From assembly GCA_023394255.1 (NCBI GenBank), contig JAEXAZ010000191.1, positions 1 through 8,930 of the forward strand: 8,930 bases of DNA. Reading direction: 5' to 3'. The position numbers and the translations under genes were made by a program. The notes below the pieces were generated by a model, which was given only the letters and a program-made list of their open reading frames with translations, did no database searches and was not told the DNA's origin. Numbering within the stretch: position 1 is the first letter of the stretch; every line of letters begins with the position of its first letter. The DNA comes from Bacillota bacterium. GTDB lineage: Bacteria; Bacillota; Clostridia; Oscillospirales; Ruminococcaceae. Positions 1 to 6,870 of this stretch are shown here, one piece after another.

Positions 1-1206
1 CCGGATACGCGAACCTTTTATACCGAAATCAGCCGCTTAAGAGAAGACCTGTTAGCAGAACTAAGACAGACAAGGCAGGAAAACAACCAAAATATTTCCA
101 GAACGGTGACAGCGTTGGGGCAGTCGCTTACAGCGAATCAATCCTTAATGACGACTGAATTATCCGGCCGGCAGGAAAGTATCCAGAAATCCGTTATTTT
201 AATGATGCGTAACGTTGACCAGCGCATTCAGGGATTTACAGTACAAAATGAACAACAGCTGACGGGGATACGGGATACTGTAGAAAAAAGGCTGCAGTTT
301 TTACAGGAGGATAATGCCCGGCGCTTGGAAGAAATGCGTGCAACAGTCGATGAAAAACTGCAACAGACACTGGAGACCAGAATCGGAAAATCATTTCAAC
401 TGGTCAGTGACCGGTTGGAACAGGTTTATCGCGGGCTGGGAGAAATGCAGTCTCTCGCGGCAGGGGTAGGGGACCTGAAAAAAGTCCTCTCCAATGTCAA
501 AACACGCGGTATTTTGGGAGAAGTCCAATTAGGAGCCATCCTGGAGCAGCTGTTATCGCCGGAACAATATCAGGCGAATGTGGCAACCAAACGCGGAAGC
601 AGAGCCGTCGTGGAATATGCGGTGGTTTTACCGGGGGATGGGGAACAGCCGGTCTATTTGCCTATTGACGCAAAATTTCCTGCGGATGCTTATACACAAC
701 TGACGGATGCTTATGAAAAAGGAGACGCGGAGGGGATTACTGTTGCTTCCGCGCTTTTGTCGAACCGTATTAAATCGTTTGCGAAAGACATCCGGGACAA
801 ATATCTCGATCCTCCCCATACCACAGATTTTGCAATCATGTTCCTTCCGTTTGAGGGGCTGTATGCACAGGTGTTACGTTTAAATCTGCTGGAAACATTA
901 CAGCGTGAGTATAAAGTAAATATCGCGGGGCCGACAACAATGGCGGCCCTGCTGAATAGTCTTCAGATGGGCTTTCAGACATTGGCAATTCAGAAACGGT
1001 CCAGTGAGGTCTGGGATGTCCTTGGTGCCGTTAAGACGGAGTTTGACCGATTTGGAGAAGTATTGGATATTACACAACAGCGGTTGGAGCAGGCGAATCA
1101 TGAACTGGACAAGCTGGTCGGCGTACGCACCCGGATGATCCGGCATAAGTTAGCGCAGATATCGACTGTCTCCTCTGAAAAGACGGAACAGTTGCTGAAA
1201 GACTAA
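1..1206 (+). CDS. rmuC: RmuC family DNA recombination protein, 5'-truncated by the window edge
   Basis: The reading frame is open from base 1 and ends at TAA 1204-1206, so 401 residues are visible. The true start lies upstream, and the GTG at 106 is internal. The first ~150 residues are rich in Q, E, R and L and look like a long coiled coil, typical of RmuC after its N-terminal membrane anchor (not in view). The conserved RmuC core follows, with a GILGEVQLGAILEQLL block (about 505-552) and the hallmark PIDAKFP segment at 661-681. In this family the D-x-K of that segment is thought to belong to a PD-(D/E)xK-like nuclease fold. In E. coli, RmuC limits rearrangement at inverted repeats; its biochemistry is poorly known. 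The C-terminus ends in a helical tail, as in full-length homologues, so the 3' end looks intact. No convincing terminator follows. The next gene starts 88 bp downstream on the same strand, so read-through is possible. Family call is secure. Confidence 0.93.
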   Translation, partial: PDTRTFYTEISRLREDLLAELRQTRQENNQNISRTVTALGQSLTANQSLMTTELSGRQESIQKSVILMMRNVDQRIQGFTVQNEQQLTGIRDTVEKRLQFLQEDNARRLEEMRATVDEKLQQTLETRIGKSFQLVSDRLEQVYRGLGEMQSLAAGVGDLKKVLSNVKTRGILGEVQLGAILEQLLSPEQYQANVATKRGSRAVVEYAVVLPGDGEQPVYLPIDAKFPADAYTQLTDAYEKGDAEGITVASALLSNRIKSFAKDIRDKYLDPPHTTDFAIMFLPFEGLYAQVLRLNLLETLQREYKVNIAGPTTMAALLNSLQMGFQTLAIQKRSSEVWDVLGAVKTEFDRFGEVLDITQQRLEQANHELDKLVGVRTRMIRHKLAQISTVSSEKTEQLLKD

Positions 1207-1294
1207 GAAAACCGGACTTTTTAAGAAGCGGGGGATAGGCGTAAAGAAAACGAACATGTTAATAAGTAAATGGATATAAAAGGATTAAAAAAAT

Positions 1295-3211
1295 ATGCTG
1301 ATCAGCTTGGAAAATGCATCAAAGCTCTTTGCGGAAAGAGTCATCTTTATGGGTGTCAATCTGAAAATTGAAGAGGGAGATCGCATTGGGCTAGTCGGCG
1401 TAAATGGCGTCGGGAAGTCAACACTTCTGAACGTATTGGAAGGTTCTTTGCCTGTGGACGAAGGGGAACGTGCGGCCAGAAACGGCCTAAGGATCGGATT
1501 TTTGCGTCAAAACAGCGGCGTGGAAGGGTCTGCCTCCATTCAGGAAGAAATGCGGTCGGTTTTTCGCCCGTTATTGGATACGCAGCGGCAGATGAGGCGG
1601 CTGGCAATACAGATGGGGCAGTTTGCCGATCATAAAGACCGGGAATACAAAAAAATCACGGAAGAATATGACCAATTGCAGGCCTATTTTGAAAGTAATG
1701 AAGGCTATCAGATTGAAGTTAAAATAAAAACCGTCCTGAACGGTATGGGCTTCGGCGACCGGGACCCGGAAACAATTTGTTCTACCTTATCCGGCGGGGA
1801 AAAAACAAGGCTGGCATTGGCAAAACTGCTGCTGGCGGAGCCGGAACTGCTGATGCTGGACGAACCGACAAACCATCTGGATTTTGCAACTCTGCAATGG
1901 CTCGAAGAATACCTGCAGGACTATAGGGGCGCACTTGTGGTTGTCTCACATGACCGCTATTTTCTCGATAAAATCTGTACAAAGATCTGGGAGCTTGCAA
2001 ACCTGAAGTTTACTTCTTATAAAGGGAATTACACAAAGTACACAAAAACGCGTGAAATGCTTTATGAACGCCAGCTGAAAGAATATGAGATGCAACAGTC
2101 CCATGTTGCGAAGCTGACAGATTATATCGCGCGCAATAAGGTGCGCGCTTCCACAGCGGGAATGGCAAAAAGCAAGGAAAAAGAACTTGAACGCATGGAA
2201 TTGATCAAGCAGCCGCCAAAACCGCTGCATTCTGCGCGCATGGCCTTCCGGTTTGAACGGGAACCGGTGAAGGATATTCTGCATGTGCAGGGACTGACGA
2301 TGAAGGTGGGAAGCGGGGAGACGGAACGGACGCTCTGCAGACATGCGGATTTTGACCTGCTCCGCGGCGAGAAGGTTGCGCTTGTCGGAAGCAACGGCGT
2401 CGGAAAGTCTACATTCCTCAAAACAGTGCTGGGACAGCTCCGGCCAGAGGAAGGACGGGTCCAGTGGGGACGCAACGTCAAGCTTGCCTATTTTGAGCAG
2501 GAACAGCTGGACCTCCATCCCTATAAAACGGTTTTGGCTGAACTTTGGGACCGGTTTCCCACAACGTATGAACAGGATATCCGAAATGTTCTGGGAAACT
2601 TGCTGTTTACGGGGGATTCCATCTATAAGCAGGTTGGAACCCTGTCCGGCGGTGAAAAAGCAAGGCTCAAATTTGCCATTATGATGTATGAGGAAGGAAA
2701 CGTTCTGCTGCTTGACGAGCCGACCAACCATTTGGACCTTTCGACCAAAGAAGTTTTGGATAAAGCGCTGATAGATTATGAAGGGACCATTCTGATGGTT
2801 TCGCATGACCGCTATCTCCTCAGCCGCATGCCTACGCGGATTGTGGAGATGTTTCCTGACCGGTTTGTCAGTTATGACGGCGGATATGAGGTTTACCTTG
2901 AAAAGAGCAGAGAACTGCCGGCGACAGATGCGCAGCCTCCTGCGGAACGGACAAGAGCGGATAATGAGTATTATCGGAGCAAGAAACAACGCGCGGAAGA
3001 AGTGGCGCGAAAAAAACGTCTGATTCAGGTAGAGCAGGAGATATCGGACTTGGAAACGCAGATTGCGCAGGAACAGCAGGAGATGTGTGACCCCTCTGTG
3101 TCAAGCGATTACCAAAAGGTTGCATCGATCTGCCAGCAGCTTGAGGAGATGCGGGCGGAGCTTTCCGACCGGATGGAAGAATGGGCGGAACTTTCCGAGG
3201 AATTTGCCTGA
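1295..3211 (+). CDS. ABC-F family ATP-binding protein, YdiF-type (ribosome-associated)
   Basis: This 638-aa soluble protein has two ABC ATPase domains and no membrane segments, which defines ABC-F. Domain 1 has Walker A GVNGVGKST (35-43), signature LSGGE (165-169), Walker B LLMLDE (185-190) and a switch His in SHD (218-220). Domain 2 has Walker A GSNGVGKST (365-373), LSGGE (450-454), VLLLDE (470-475) and SHD (503-505). Both catalytic glutamates are present. The inter-domain linker (about 245-312, with RASTAGMAKSKEKELERME) is the arm that in this family contacts P-site tRNA in the ribosomal E site. A charged C-terminal coiled coil (about 553-638) matches the layout of Bacillus subtilis YdiF (~642 aa). 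ATG 1295 is preceded by AAAGGA about 10 nt upstream. The likely role is translation-factor-like rescue of stalled ribosomes. The linker is not obviously the extended type of antibiotic-resistance ABC-Fs, but resistance cannot be excluded. It sits 20 bp upstream of the AEC gene. Confidence 0.93.
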   Translation: MLISLENASKLFAERVIFMGVNLKIEEGDRIGLVGVNGVGKSTLLNVLEGSLPVDEGERAARNGLRIGFLRQNSGVEGSASIQEEMRSVFRPLLDTQRQMRRLAIQMGQFADHKDREYKKITEEYDQLQAYFESNEGYQIEVKIKTVLNGMGFGDRDPETICSTLSGGEKTRLALAKLLLAEPELLMLDEPTNHLDFATLQWLEEYLQDYRGALVVVSHDRYFLDKICTKIWELANLKFTSYKGNYTKYTKTREMLYERQLKEYEMQQSHVAKLTDYIARNKVRASTAGMAKSKEKELERMELIKQPPKPLHSARMAFRFEREPVKDILHVQGLTMKVGSGETERTLCRHADFDLLRGEKVALVGSNGVGKSTFLKTVLGQLRPEEGRVQWGRNVKLAYFEQEQLDLHPYKTVLAELWDRFPTTYEQDIRNVLGNLLFTGDSIYKQVGTLSGGEKARLKFAIMMYEEGNVLLLDEPTNHLDLSTKEVLDKALIDYEGTILMVSHDRYLLSRMPTRIVEMFPDRFVSYDGGYEVYLEKSRELPATDAQPPAERTRADNEYYRSKKQRAEEVARKKRLIQVEQEISDLETQIAQEQQEMCDPSVSSDYQKVASICQQLEEMRAELSDRMEEWAELSEEFA

Positions 3212-3231
3212 TCAAGGTGGGGGGATAACTT

Positions 3232-4173
3232 ATGGCTTGGATTCTGATGCAGCAGGTAGCAGTCATTTTTCTGTTGATGGGTATCGGTATGATACTGAAA
3301 AAGAAGCGGATCATCAGCGTCGAAGCCGCAGGGATGGTTTCTAATCTCGTCATCATCATTATCATTCCCAGTGTGATTGTGCAGGCGTTTCAGCGGGATC
3401 TGGAAAGGGAAATGCTTATCGGTATGGGCACGGCGTTTTTGCTTGCCGTACTGTTTCATATTATGGCCGTGATCGTTACAAAATGGCTGCCGCGCCCGCG
3501 GGACGATAACCGGTATCCTGTGGAGCGGCTGCTTGCGATCTGCTCTAACTGCGGATTTATGGGGATTCCGCTGATGACCGCAGTAATGGGCGAAGTGGGA
3601 ACACTTTACGCCGCCATTTATGTTGCGGCCTTCAATTTGTATCTATGGTCGCACGGGGTTATGATTCTGCGGAAAACCAGAAAAATCAGCGCGAAACAAC
3701 TGTTTTGCACCCCGGGGATGATCGGGGTAGGGGTCGGTGTAACGCTGTTTTTCCTGCAGCTGCGTCTGCCTTCTTTATTTTCTATCACGCTTAATTATCT
3801 GGCGGCGATGAACACGCCGCTGCCGACCATAATCACGGGTGTCTTTTTGGCGGACATTTCATTTACGAAGGCGCTCCGCGACCGGTATGTTTATCTGGCA
3901 ACGGCCTTGCGGCTGCTGATTCTGCCGCTTCTGTTCATCGGACTGATTTGGGTGATGCGGGTGCCGACCTGGTTCCCGGAAGCGCCTATGACCGCTCTGG
4001 CCATGGTTATCTGCAGCAGTTGCTCCGGAGCCATTACAACGGCGATGATGCCGGCGCGTTATGGCGGGGATTCTTCGCACGGTGCGGCGCTGGTTGCCGT
4101 ATCAACGCTGTTCTCCATTTTGACGATTCCTTTTGTGGCGACTCTGGCTCAATGGCTGTTTACCTCTACATAA
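3232..4173 (+). CDS. AEC (auxin efflux carrier) family permease
   Basis: This 313-aa, very hydrophobic protein has about ten predicted membrane segments in two groups of five, separated by a basic loop near 148-157, the usual size and layout of AEC transporters (TC 2.A.69). Diagnostic segments are SNCGFMGIPL (105-114), the broken-helix motif of the family, and PLPTIITGVFLA (197-208) in the second half. Characterised bacterial relatives move organic acids such as malate or malonate, and the auxin name comes from plant homologues. No substrate can be assigned here. ATG 3232 is preceded by a strong AAGGTGG site (3214-3220). The 20-bp gap after the ABC-F gene suggests co-transcription. The stop codon (4171-4173) is followed after three bases by the left part of a disrupted palindrome (4177-4194). 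That palindrome would have been the gene's terminator before the downstream segment arrived, so this gene may now read into antisense of the recombinase remnant. Confidence 0.9.
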   Translation: MAWILMQQVAVIFLLMGIGMILKKKRIISVEAAGMVSNLVIIIIIPSVIVQAFQRDLEREMLIGMGTAFLLAVLFHIMAVIVTKWLPRPRDDNRYPVERLLAICSNCGFMGIPLMTAVMGEVGTLYAAIYVAAFNLYLWSHGVMILRKTRKISAKQLFCTPGMIGVGVGVTLFFLQLRLPSLFSITLNYLAAMNTPLPTIITGVFLADISFTKALRDRYVYLATALRLLILPLLFIGLIWVMRVPTWFPEAPMTALAMVICSSCSGAITTAMMPARYGGDSSHGAALVAVSTLFSILTIPFVATLAQWLFTST

Positions 4174-4176
4174 AGA

Positions 4177-4194
4177 CCCGGCCGGCAATTGCCG
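4177..4194. other. Left junction of accessory island: broken half of a 24-bp palindromic terminator, candidate attL
   Basis: Three bases after the AEC stop lies CCCGGCCGGCAATTGCCG. It holds one complete 10-bp arm (CCCGGCCGGC), an AATT centre, and the first four bases of the complementary arm, after which the match stops (next base C instead of G). The missing part of that arm is found at 7763-7772 beside the patatin stop codon. The final eight bases, AATTGCCG (4187-4194), are repeated in the same orientation at 7759-7766. The junction interpretation is an inference from this arrangement; the sequence matches themselves are directly visible. Confidence 0.6.
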
Positions 4195-4484
4195 CATATG
4201 AATAAAGCTGTTTTTGGTTTAAAAAATTTGCTATAGGATTTTTAAGTCCTACGGCTTTTCTCTTGTCTTCTACCTTGCCCATAAAGTTAATAAACATCAA
4301 CCTGCTGGGTATCGTTTTTCTTCTTGTACGGTTCGGAACGCTCATACATCACAATCTTCTCGACAAACTCTTGCACGATTTTAAGTATCGGCTTCTGAAT
4401 AGCAGTGTTTCCGTCTACAACCGCCATGAGGCGGTCGGTATTTAGCATGGGATCCTTGCTAGAGTTGATTTTCTGCTCCAGCGC
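4195..4484 (-). pseudogene. Serine recombinase C-terminal remnant (DUF4368-like), frameshifted
   Basis: Read on the minus strand, 4484 to 4290 encodes ALEQKINSSKDPMLNTDR followed by LMAVVDGNTAIQKPILKIV, QEFVEKIVMYERSEPYKK and a VDVY end. This pattern matches the C-terminus of clostridial large serine recombinases (TnpX/Tn4451-type, DUF4368), which read roughly 'LTPEIIREFVEKIVVHE...qrVDIYYNFIGK'. After VDVY a stop codon (4287-4289) appears, but dropping to another frame at 4288 restores NFMGKVEDKRKAVGLKNPI, the expected continuation. A 2-nt deletion in an ancestral TATTATAAC would explain this. Upstream of 4484 the homology ends, and the catalytic N-terminal domain, large recombinase domain and zinc ribbon are absent. 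The remnant is therefore non-functional. I cannot fix its exact downstream limit, and the boundary given is the inferred island edge. It suggests past integration or excision activity at this spot. The assignment rests on recalled family pattern, not a search. Confidence 0.6.
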
Positions 4485-4623
4485 CAGGACGCTGGAAAAA
4501 CTATCTGCGCACCGCAAAGGGTGAGGATGGATGTCCGATAGATAGGACGCTTGCCACACCTTTCGGTGTGACTTCGTCCCTGTTGTCTGCCACTCTTTCA
4601 AAGAAGAAAAGAGGGTAAGAGTG
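4477..4623. other. Noncoding stretch with several consecutive short hairpins
   Basis: Between the recombinase remnant and the ene-reductase terminator I find no convincing gene. The 120-aa minus-strand frame crossing it is recombinase only in its last ~65 residues. The stretch is dense in short inverted repeats: TCCAGCG/CGCTGGA (4477-4483 with 4490-4496, 6-nt loop), GTCC/GGAC (4533-4536 with 4545-4548), CACACC-TTTC-GGTGTG (4555-4570) nested inside GGACG/CGTCC (4545-4549 with 4575-4579), and CACTCTT/AAGAGTG (4591-4597 with 4617-4623). It could be a small structured RNA, mobile-element end sequence, or debris. No known RNA family was recognised. Confidence 0.4.
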
Positions 4624-4626
4624 CAA

Positions 4627-4660
4627 AATAGCTCTGTGCGAAAAATCACACAGAGCTATT
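4627..4660 (-). terminator. Rho-independent terminator of the ene-reductase gene
   Basis: A perfect 12-bp inverted repeat, AATAGCTCTGTG (4627-4638) and CACAGAGCTATT (4649-4660), lies 50 bp beyond the ene-reductase stop codon. In minus-strand RNA the stem extends by a G-U and a G-C pair to 14 bp with a short AUUUUU loop, then runs into UUUUGC. In plus-strand RNA the corresponding position is a C-A mismatch and no U tract follows. The structure therefore favours termination of the minus-strand transcript. Confidence 0.72.
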
Positions 4661-4710
4661 CGGGGAAATATCCAAAATACAGATCTTCAATAAAACCTTA
4701 ATTAGATAAA

Positions 4711-6630
4711 CTAAATAGTCCGTCCAACCTCATTTCCCGACCAGATGGCATTCAGGACTTTTCCGGGTTTTTGGGCATCGCCAATTACTTTATACGGAAT
4801 CTTCAGCTTTTCAACAATCGAAACGACTTCCTGATTGCTTTTCGCTCCGACCGCCATGATTACAGCCCCGCAGGAAATTATTTGCTTTTTTCCATCCGTT
4901 TCTACGACGATGGAATCCGGTTTGATTTCCATAGCTTTTGTATTGACATAAACCTTCATGTGATAATTCTGAATAATTTTCTGTGCATAAGGCTGAATAT
5001 ATACTTCAAGATCTTTGCCGACCTTGTCCAGCATTTCAATAATCGTAATTTTTTTCCCTTGGCAGGCAAGTATTTCGGCAACTTCCAGACCGACGAGGCC
5101 GCCACCGATAACAGTAACCTCCGATGCGGAAATATATTCTTCCGCTCCGATGACACGCCGGGCGTCAAAAACGTTTCCCCCATTAACCCCCGGTATGGGT
5201 GGAATCGACGACGCTGATCCTGTCGCAATAATGATTTCGTCTGGATTTACTTTTTTAATTCTGTCTTCCGTCGCTTCTGTGTACAGTCTCACATCCACGC
5301 CTGCTTTTATGGCACGGTAGCCCATATGGCTGGCGGATTCGCTGAATCCTTCCTTATAAGGCGCAAACCCCGCCAACAGGAACTGACCGCCCAATCTGAC
5401 GCTTTTTTCAAACAAGGTTACCTTGTGGCCTCTTTCACTTGCGACACGCGCGGACTCCAGACCTGCGGGCCCGCCGCCAATTACCAGCACATTCTTTTTG
5501 ACCTCGGCATCCTTTATCACAACCTCCGCTTCATGACAGGCTGCGGGGTTAAAAATACATGAAATACCGGTACCTTGGAAAAACCGCTCAACACAACCCT
5601 GTTCGCAGGAAATGCATCTTACAATCTGATCTGACTCGCCGTTTTTAAGTTTTGTGACATAATCCGGATCGGACAGTTGTCCGCGGCCGATTCCCACAAA
5701 GTCCACTTTTTCATCCCGAATCAGTTCTTCCGCCAGTTCCGGAGAAGTGATTCTTCCAGCGGCAATCACGGGAATATTCAGTGCTTTGCGGAATGTCGCA
5801 GCACTTTCTACATTAAGAGCAATCGGCTGATAATAAGGCGGGACGGTGTAGGGAAGAACCGTATAGCATCCCTGTGACACGTTCAATGCGTCGATACCTT
5901 CTTCCTTATAAAGCGCGGCGACTTTGAGAGTATCTTCCAGAGTAACCCCGTTGTCAACATTTTCCGTCGCGCTGATGCGTAACAATACGGGAAAGTCTTT
6001 TCCCACCTGTTTTCTGATTTCGCGGATAACCTCGCATCCGAATCTTGCCCTGTTTTCTAAACTTCCGCCATATTCGTCCGTCCGATTGTTGGAGTAAGAA
6101 TTTAAAAAACAATCGATCAGATACCCATGTGCCCCATGAATTTCCACCGCGTCGAATCCTGCTTTTTTAGCACGGAGGGCGGCCGACCCAAACGCCTGAA
6201 CAATTTCGTTGATTTCATCTTTGCTCATAACATGTGGCATTGCCTGAATGAATGGACATGGAATGGCAGATGGGGCCCAGGGAGCCTCTCCCGATGCTGT
6301 TCCCGTTTGCCTTCCGCCATGCCATAGCTGCAAGCAGATTTTTCCGCCTTCGTTATGCACCGCTTCCGCAAGCTTTGTAAGACCCGGAAGAAAATCGTCG
6401 TTATAGGCGTTGATTGTGTGCAATTGTGCCGCAGTTGGATGAACACAAGTGAATTCGACGATGTTCATTGCGCAGCCGCCTTTTGCTCTGCGTGCGTGGT
6501 AATCAATCAATCTTTGATTGATTTTTCCGTCGGCATCCGGATGACCTGTGCCCATCGCAGGCATTATAATACGGTTTTTTAATTCTAATGTGCCGATTTT
6601 GCCGGGAGACAGTAACTGTTGAAATTCCAT
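4711..6630 (-). CDS. FAD/FMN/4Fe-4S NAD(P)H-dependent ene-reductase (OYE family; 2,4-dienoyl-CoA reductase / BaiCD-like)
   Basis: This 639-aa protein has the three-part plan of E. coli FadH and clostridial BaiCD/BaiH. First is an N-terminal old-yellow-enzyme TIM barrel for FMN (about 1-335), with QLWHGGRQ (101-108), HGAHGYL (165-171) and DEYGGSLENRARF (185-197). Next is a 4Fe-4S ligand set C339-x2-C342-x3-C346-x11-C358, with the same spacing as FadH. Last are nested FAD and NAD(P)H domains with GGGPAG (385-390) and IGGGLVG (508-514). Y170 matches the FadH catalytic tyrosine. The FadH partner histidine (H252) appears to be missing, with SQGCYTV in that region, which points to a different substrate. 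Family members reduce C=C bonds of dienoyl-CoAs, 3-oxo-delta4 bile acids and steroids, isoflavones or enoates, usually in anaerobes. ATG 6628-6630 follows AAAGGA by 10 nt. It is divergent from a TetR gene, which probably represses it. Family is secure; substrate is unknown. Confidence 0.92.
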   Translation of the reverse strand: MEFQQLLSPGKIGTLELKNRIIMPAMGTGHPDADGKINQRLIDYHARRAKGGCAMNIVEFTCVHPTAAQLHTINAYNDDFLPGLTKLAEAVHNEGGKICLQLWHGGRQTGTASGEAPWAPSAIPCPFIQAMPHVMSKDEINEIVQAFGSAALRAKKAGFDAVEIHGAHGYLIDCFLNSYSNNRTDEYGGSLENRARFGCEVIREIRKQVGKDFPVLLRISATENVDNGVTLEDTLKVAALYKEEGIDALNVSQGCYTVLPYTVPPYYQPIALNVESAATFRKALNIPVIAAGRITSPELAEELIRDEKVDFVGIGRGQLSDPDYVTKLKNGESDQIVRCISCEQGCVERFFQGTGISCIFNPAACHEAEVVIKDAEVKKNVLVIGGGPAGLESARVASERGHKVTLFEKSVRLGGQFLLAGFAPYKEGFSESASHMGYRAIKAGVDVRLYTEATEDRIKKVNPDEIIIATGSASSIPPIPGVNGGNVFDARRVIGAEEYISASEVTVIGGGLVGLEVAEILACQGKKITIIEMLDKVGKDLEVYIQPYAQKIIQNYHMKVYVNTKAMEIKPDSIVVETDGKKQIISCGAVIMAVGAKSNQEVVSIVEKLKIPYKVIGDAQKPGKVLNAIWSGNEVGRTI

Positions 6631-6650
6631 TCAAGACCAGTCCTTTCGAT

Positions 6651-6704
6651 TGACTTTAGCTATAAATATTATTACTATAGTAATATAAATATAAACTAAA
6701 GTCA
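6651..6704. promoter_or_regulatory. Nested dyad, candidate TetR operator in the divergent promoter
   Basis: Two inverted repeats share one centre (between 6677 and 6678). The outer pair is TGACTTTAG (6651-6659) and CTAAAGTCA (6696-6704), 9 bp each and perfect. The inner is a perfect 16-bp palindrome, TATTACTATAGTAATA (6670-6685). The 10-bp stretches between them are not symmetric. The inner palindrome covers the predicted transcription start of the ene-reductase promoter, and the outer right arm lies in its spacer, so binding of a dimeric repressor here would block it. Operator function and its assignment to the adjacent TetR protein are inferences from position and symmetry. Confidence 0.6.
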
Positions 6705-6717
6705 CTATGATTGTCAA
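6688..6717 (-). promoter_or_regulatory. Predicted sigma-A promoter of the ene-reductase gene
   Basis: On the minus strand there is a perfect -35 box TTGACA (6717 to 6712), an 18-nt spacer, and a -10 box TATATT (6693 to 6688). Transcription would start near 6681, giving a leader of about 50 nt with AAAGGA before ATG. The predicted start lies inside the 16-bp palindrome 6670-6685. A weaker overlapping minus-strand option is GTGACT (6705 to 6700), 17 nt, TACTAT (6682 to 6677). Confidence 0.58.
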
Positions 6718-6747
6718 TGATTTATCATATGGAATTTTTTAAATTTA

Positions 6748-6777
6748 TTTGATTTTTAATGCAGAATCAAATACAAT
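6748..6777 (+). promoter_or_regulatory. Predicted tetR promoter overlapping a second inverted repeat
   Basis: A -35 box TTGATT (6749-6754), 17-nt spacer and -10 box TACAAT (6772-6777) would start transcription near 6784, with a leader of about 87 nt. The -35 box is one arm of the inverted repeat TTTGATT (6748-6754) / AATCAAA (6765-6771), so a regulator bound here would also control tetR. An alternative plus-strand promoter, TTGACT (6650-6655), 17 nt, TACTAT (6673-6678), lies inside the nested dyad upstream. The surrounding DNA is very AT-rich, so chance promoter-like matches are easy. Confidence 0.45.
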
Positions 6778-6870
6778 TATTTTTGAAAATGCATATAAAA
6801 GATTTTAAGTGATAAATAGACGTATTCTAGTCAATTTCAAAAATAGAAAGTAATATATGAGGGGTCATTA

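Noticed and set aside
106..108. GTG as the start of rmuC
   Set aside because: The same frame is open to base 1 with coiled-coil-like sequence before it and no ribosome site at 90-105, so the gene simply enters from outside the window.
1275..1280. TATAAA before the ABC-F gene as a -10 box
   Set aside because: It is only 14 bases from the ATG, overlaps the ribosome binding region, and has no -35 at a suitable distance.
1946..2989. Long minus-strand open frame (347 codons) opposite the ABC-F gene
   Set aside because: It lies fully antisense to a well-supported ABC-F coding region, has no recognisable domain, and its composition is that of a shadow frame.
4485..4649. N-terminal part of the minus-strand 120-codon frame as a real gene
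   Set aside because: Only the last ~65 codons resemble a known family. The first part overlaps the hairpin cluster and the terminator stem and has no ribosome site.
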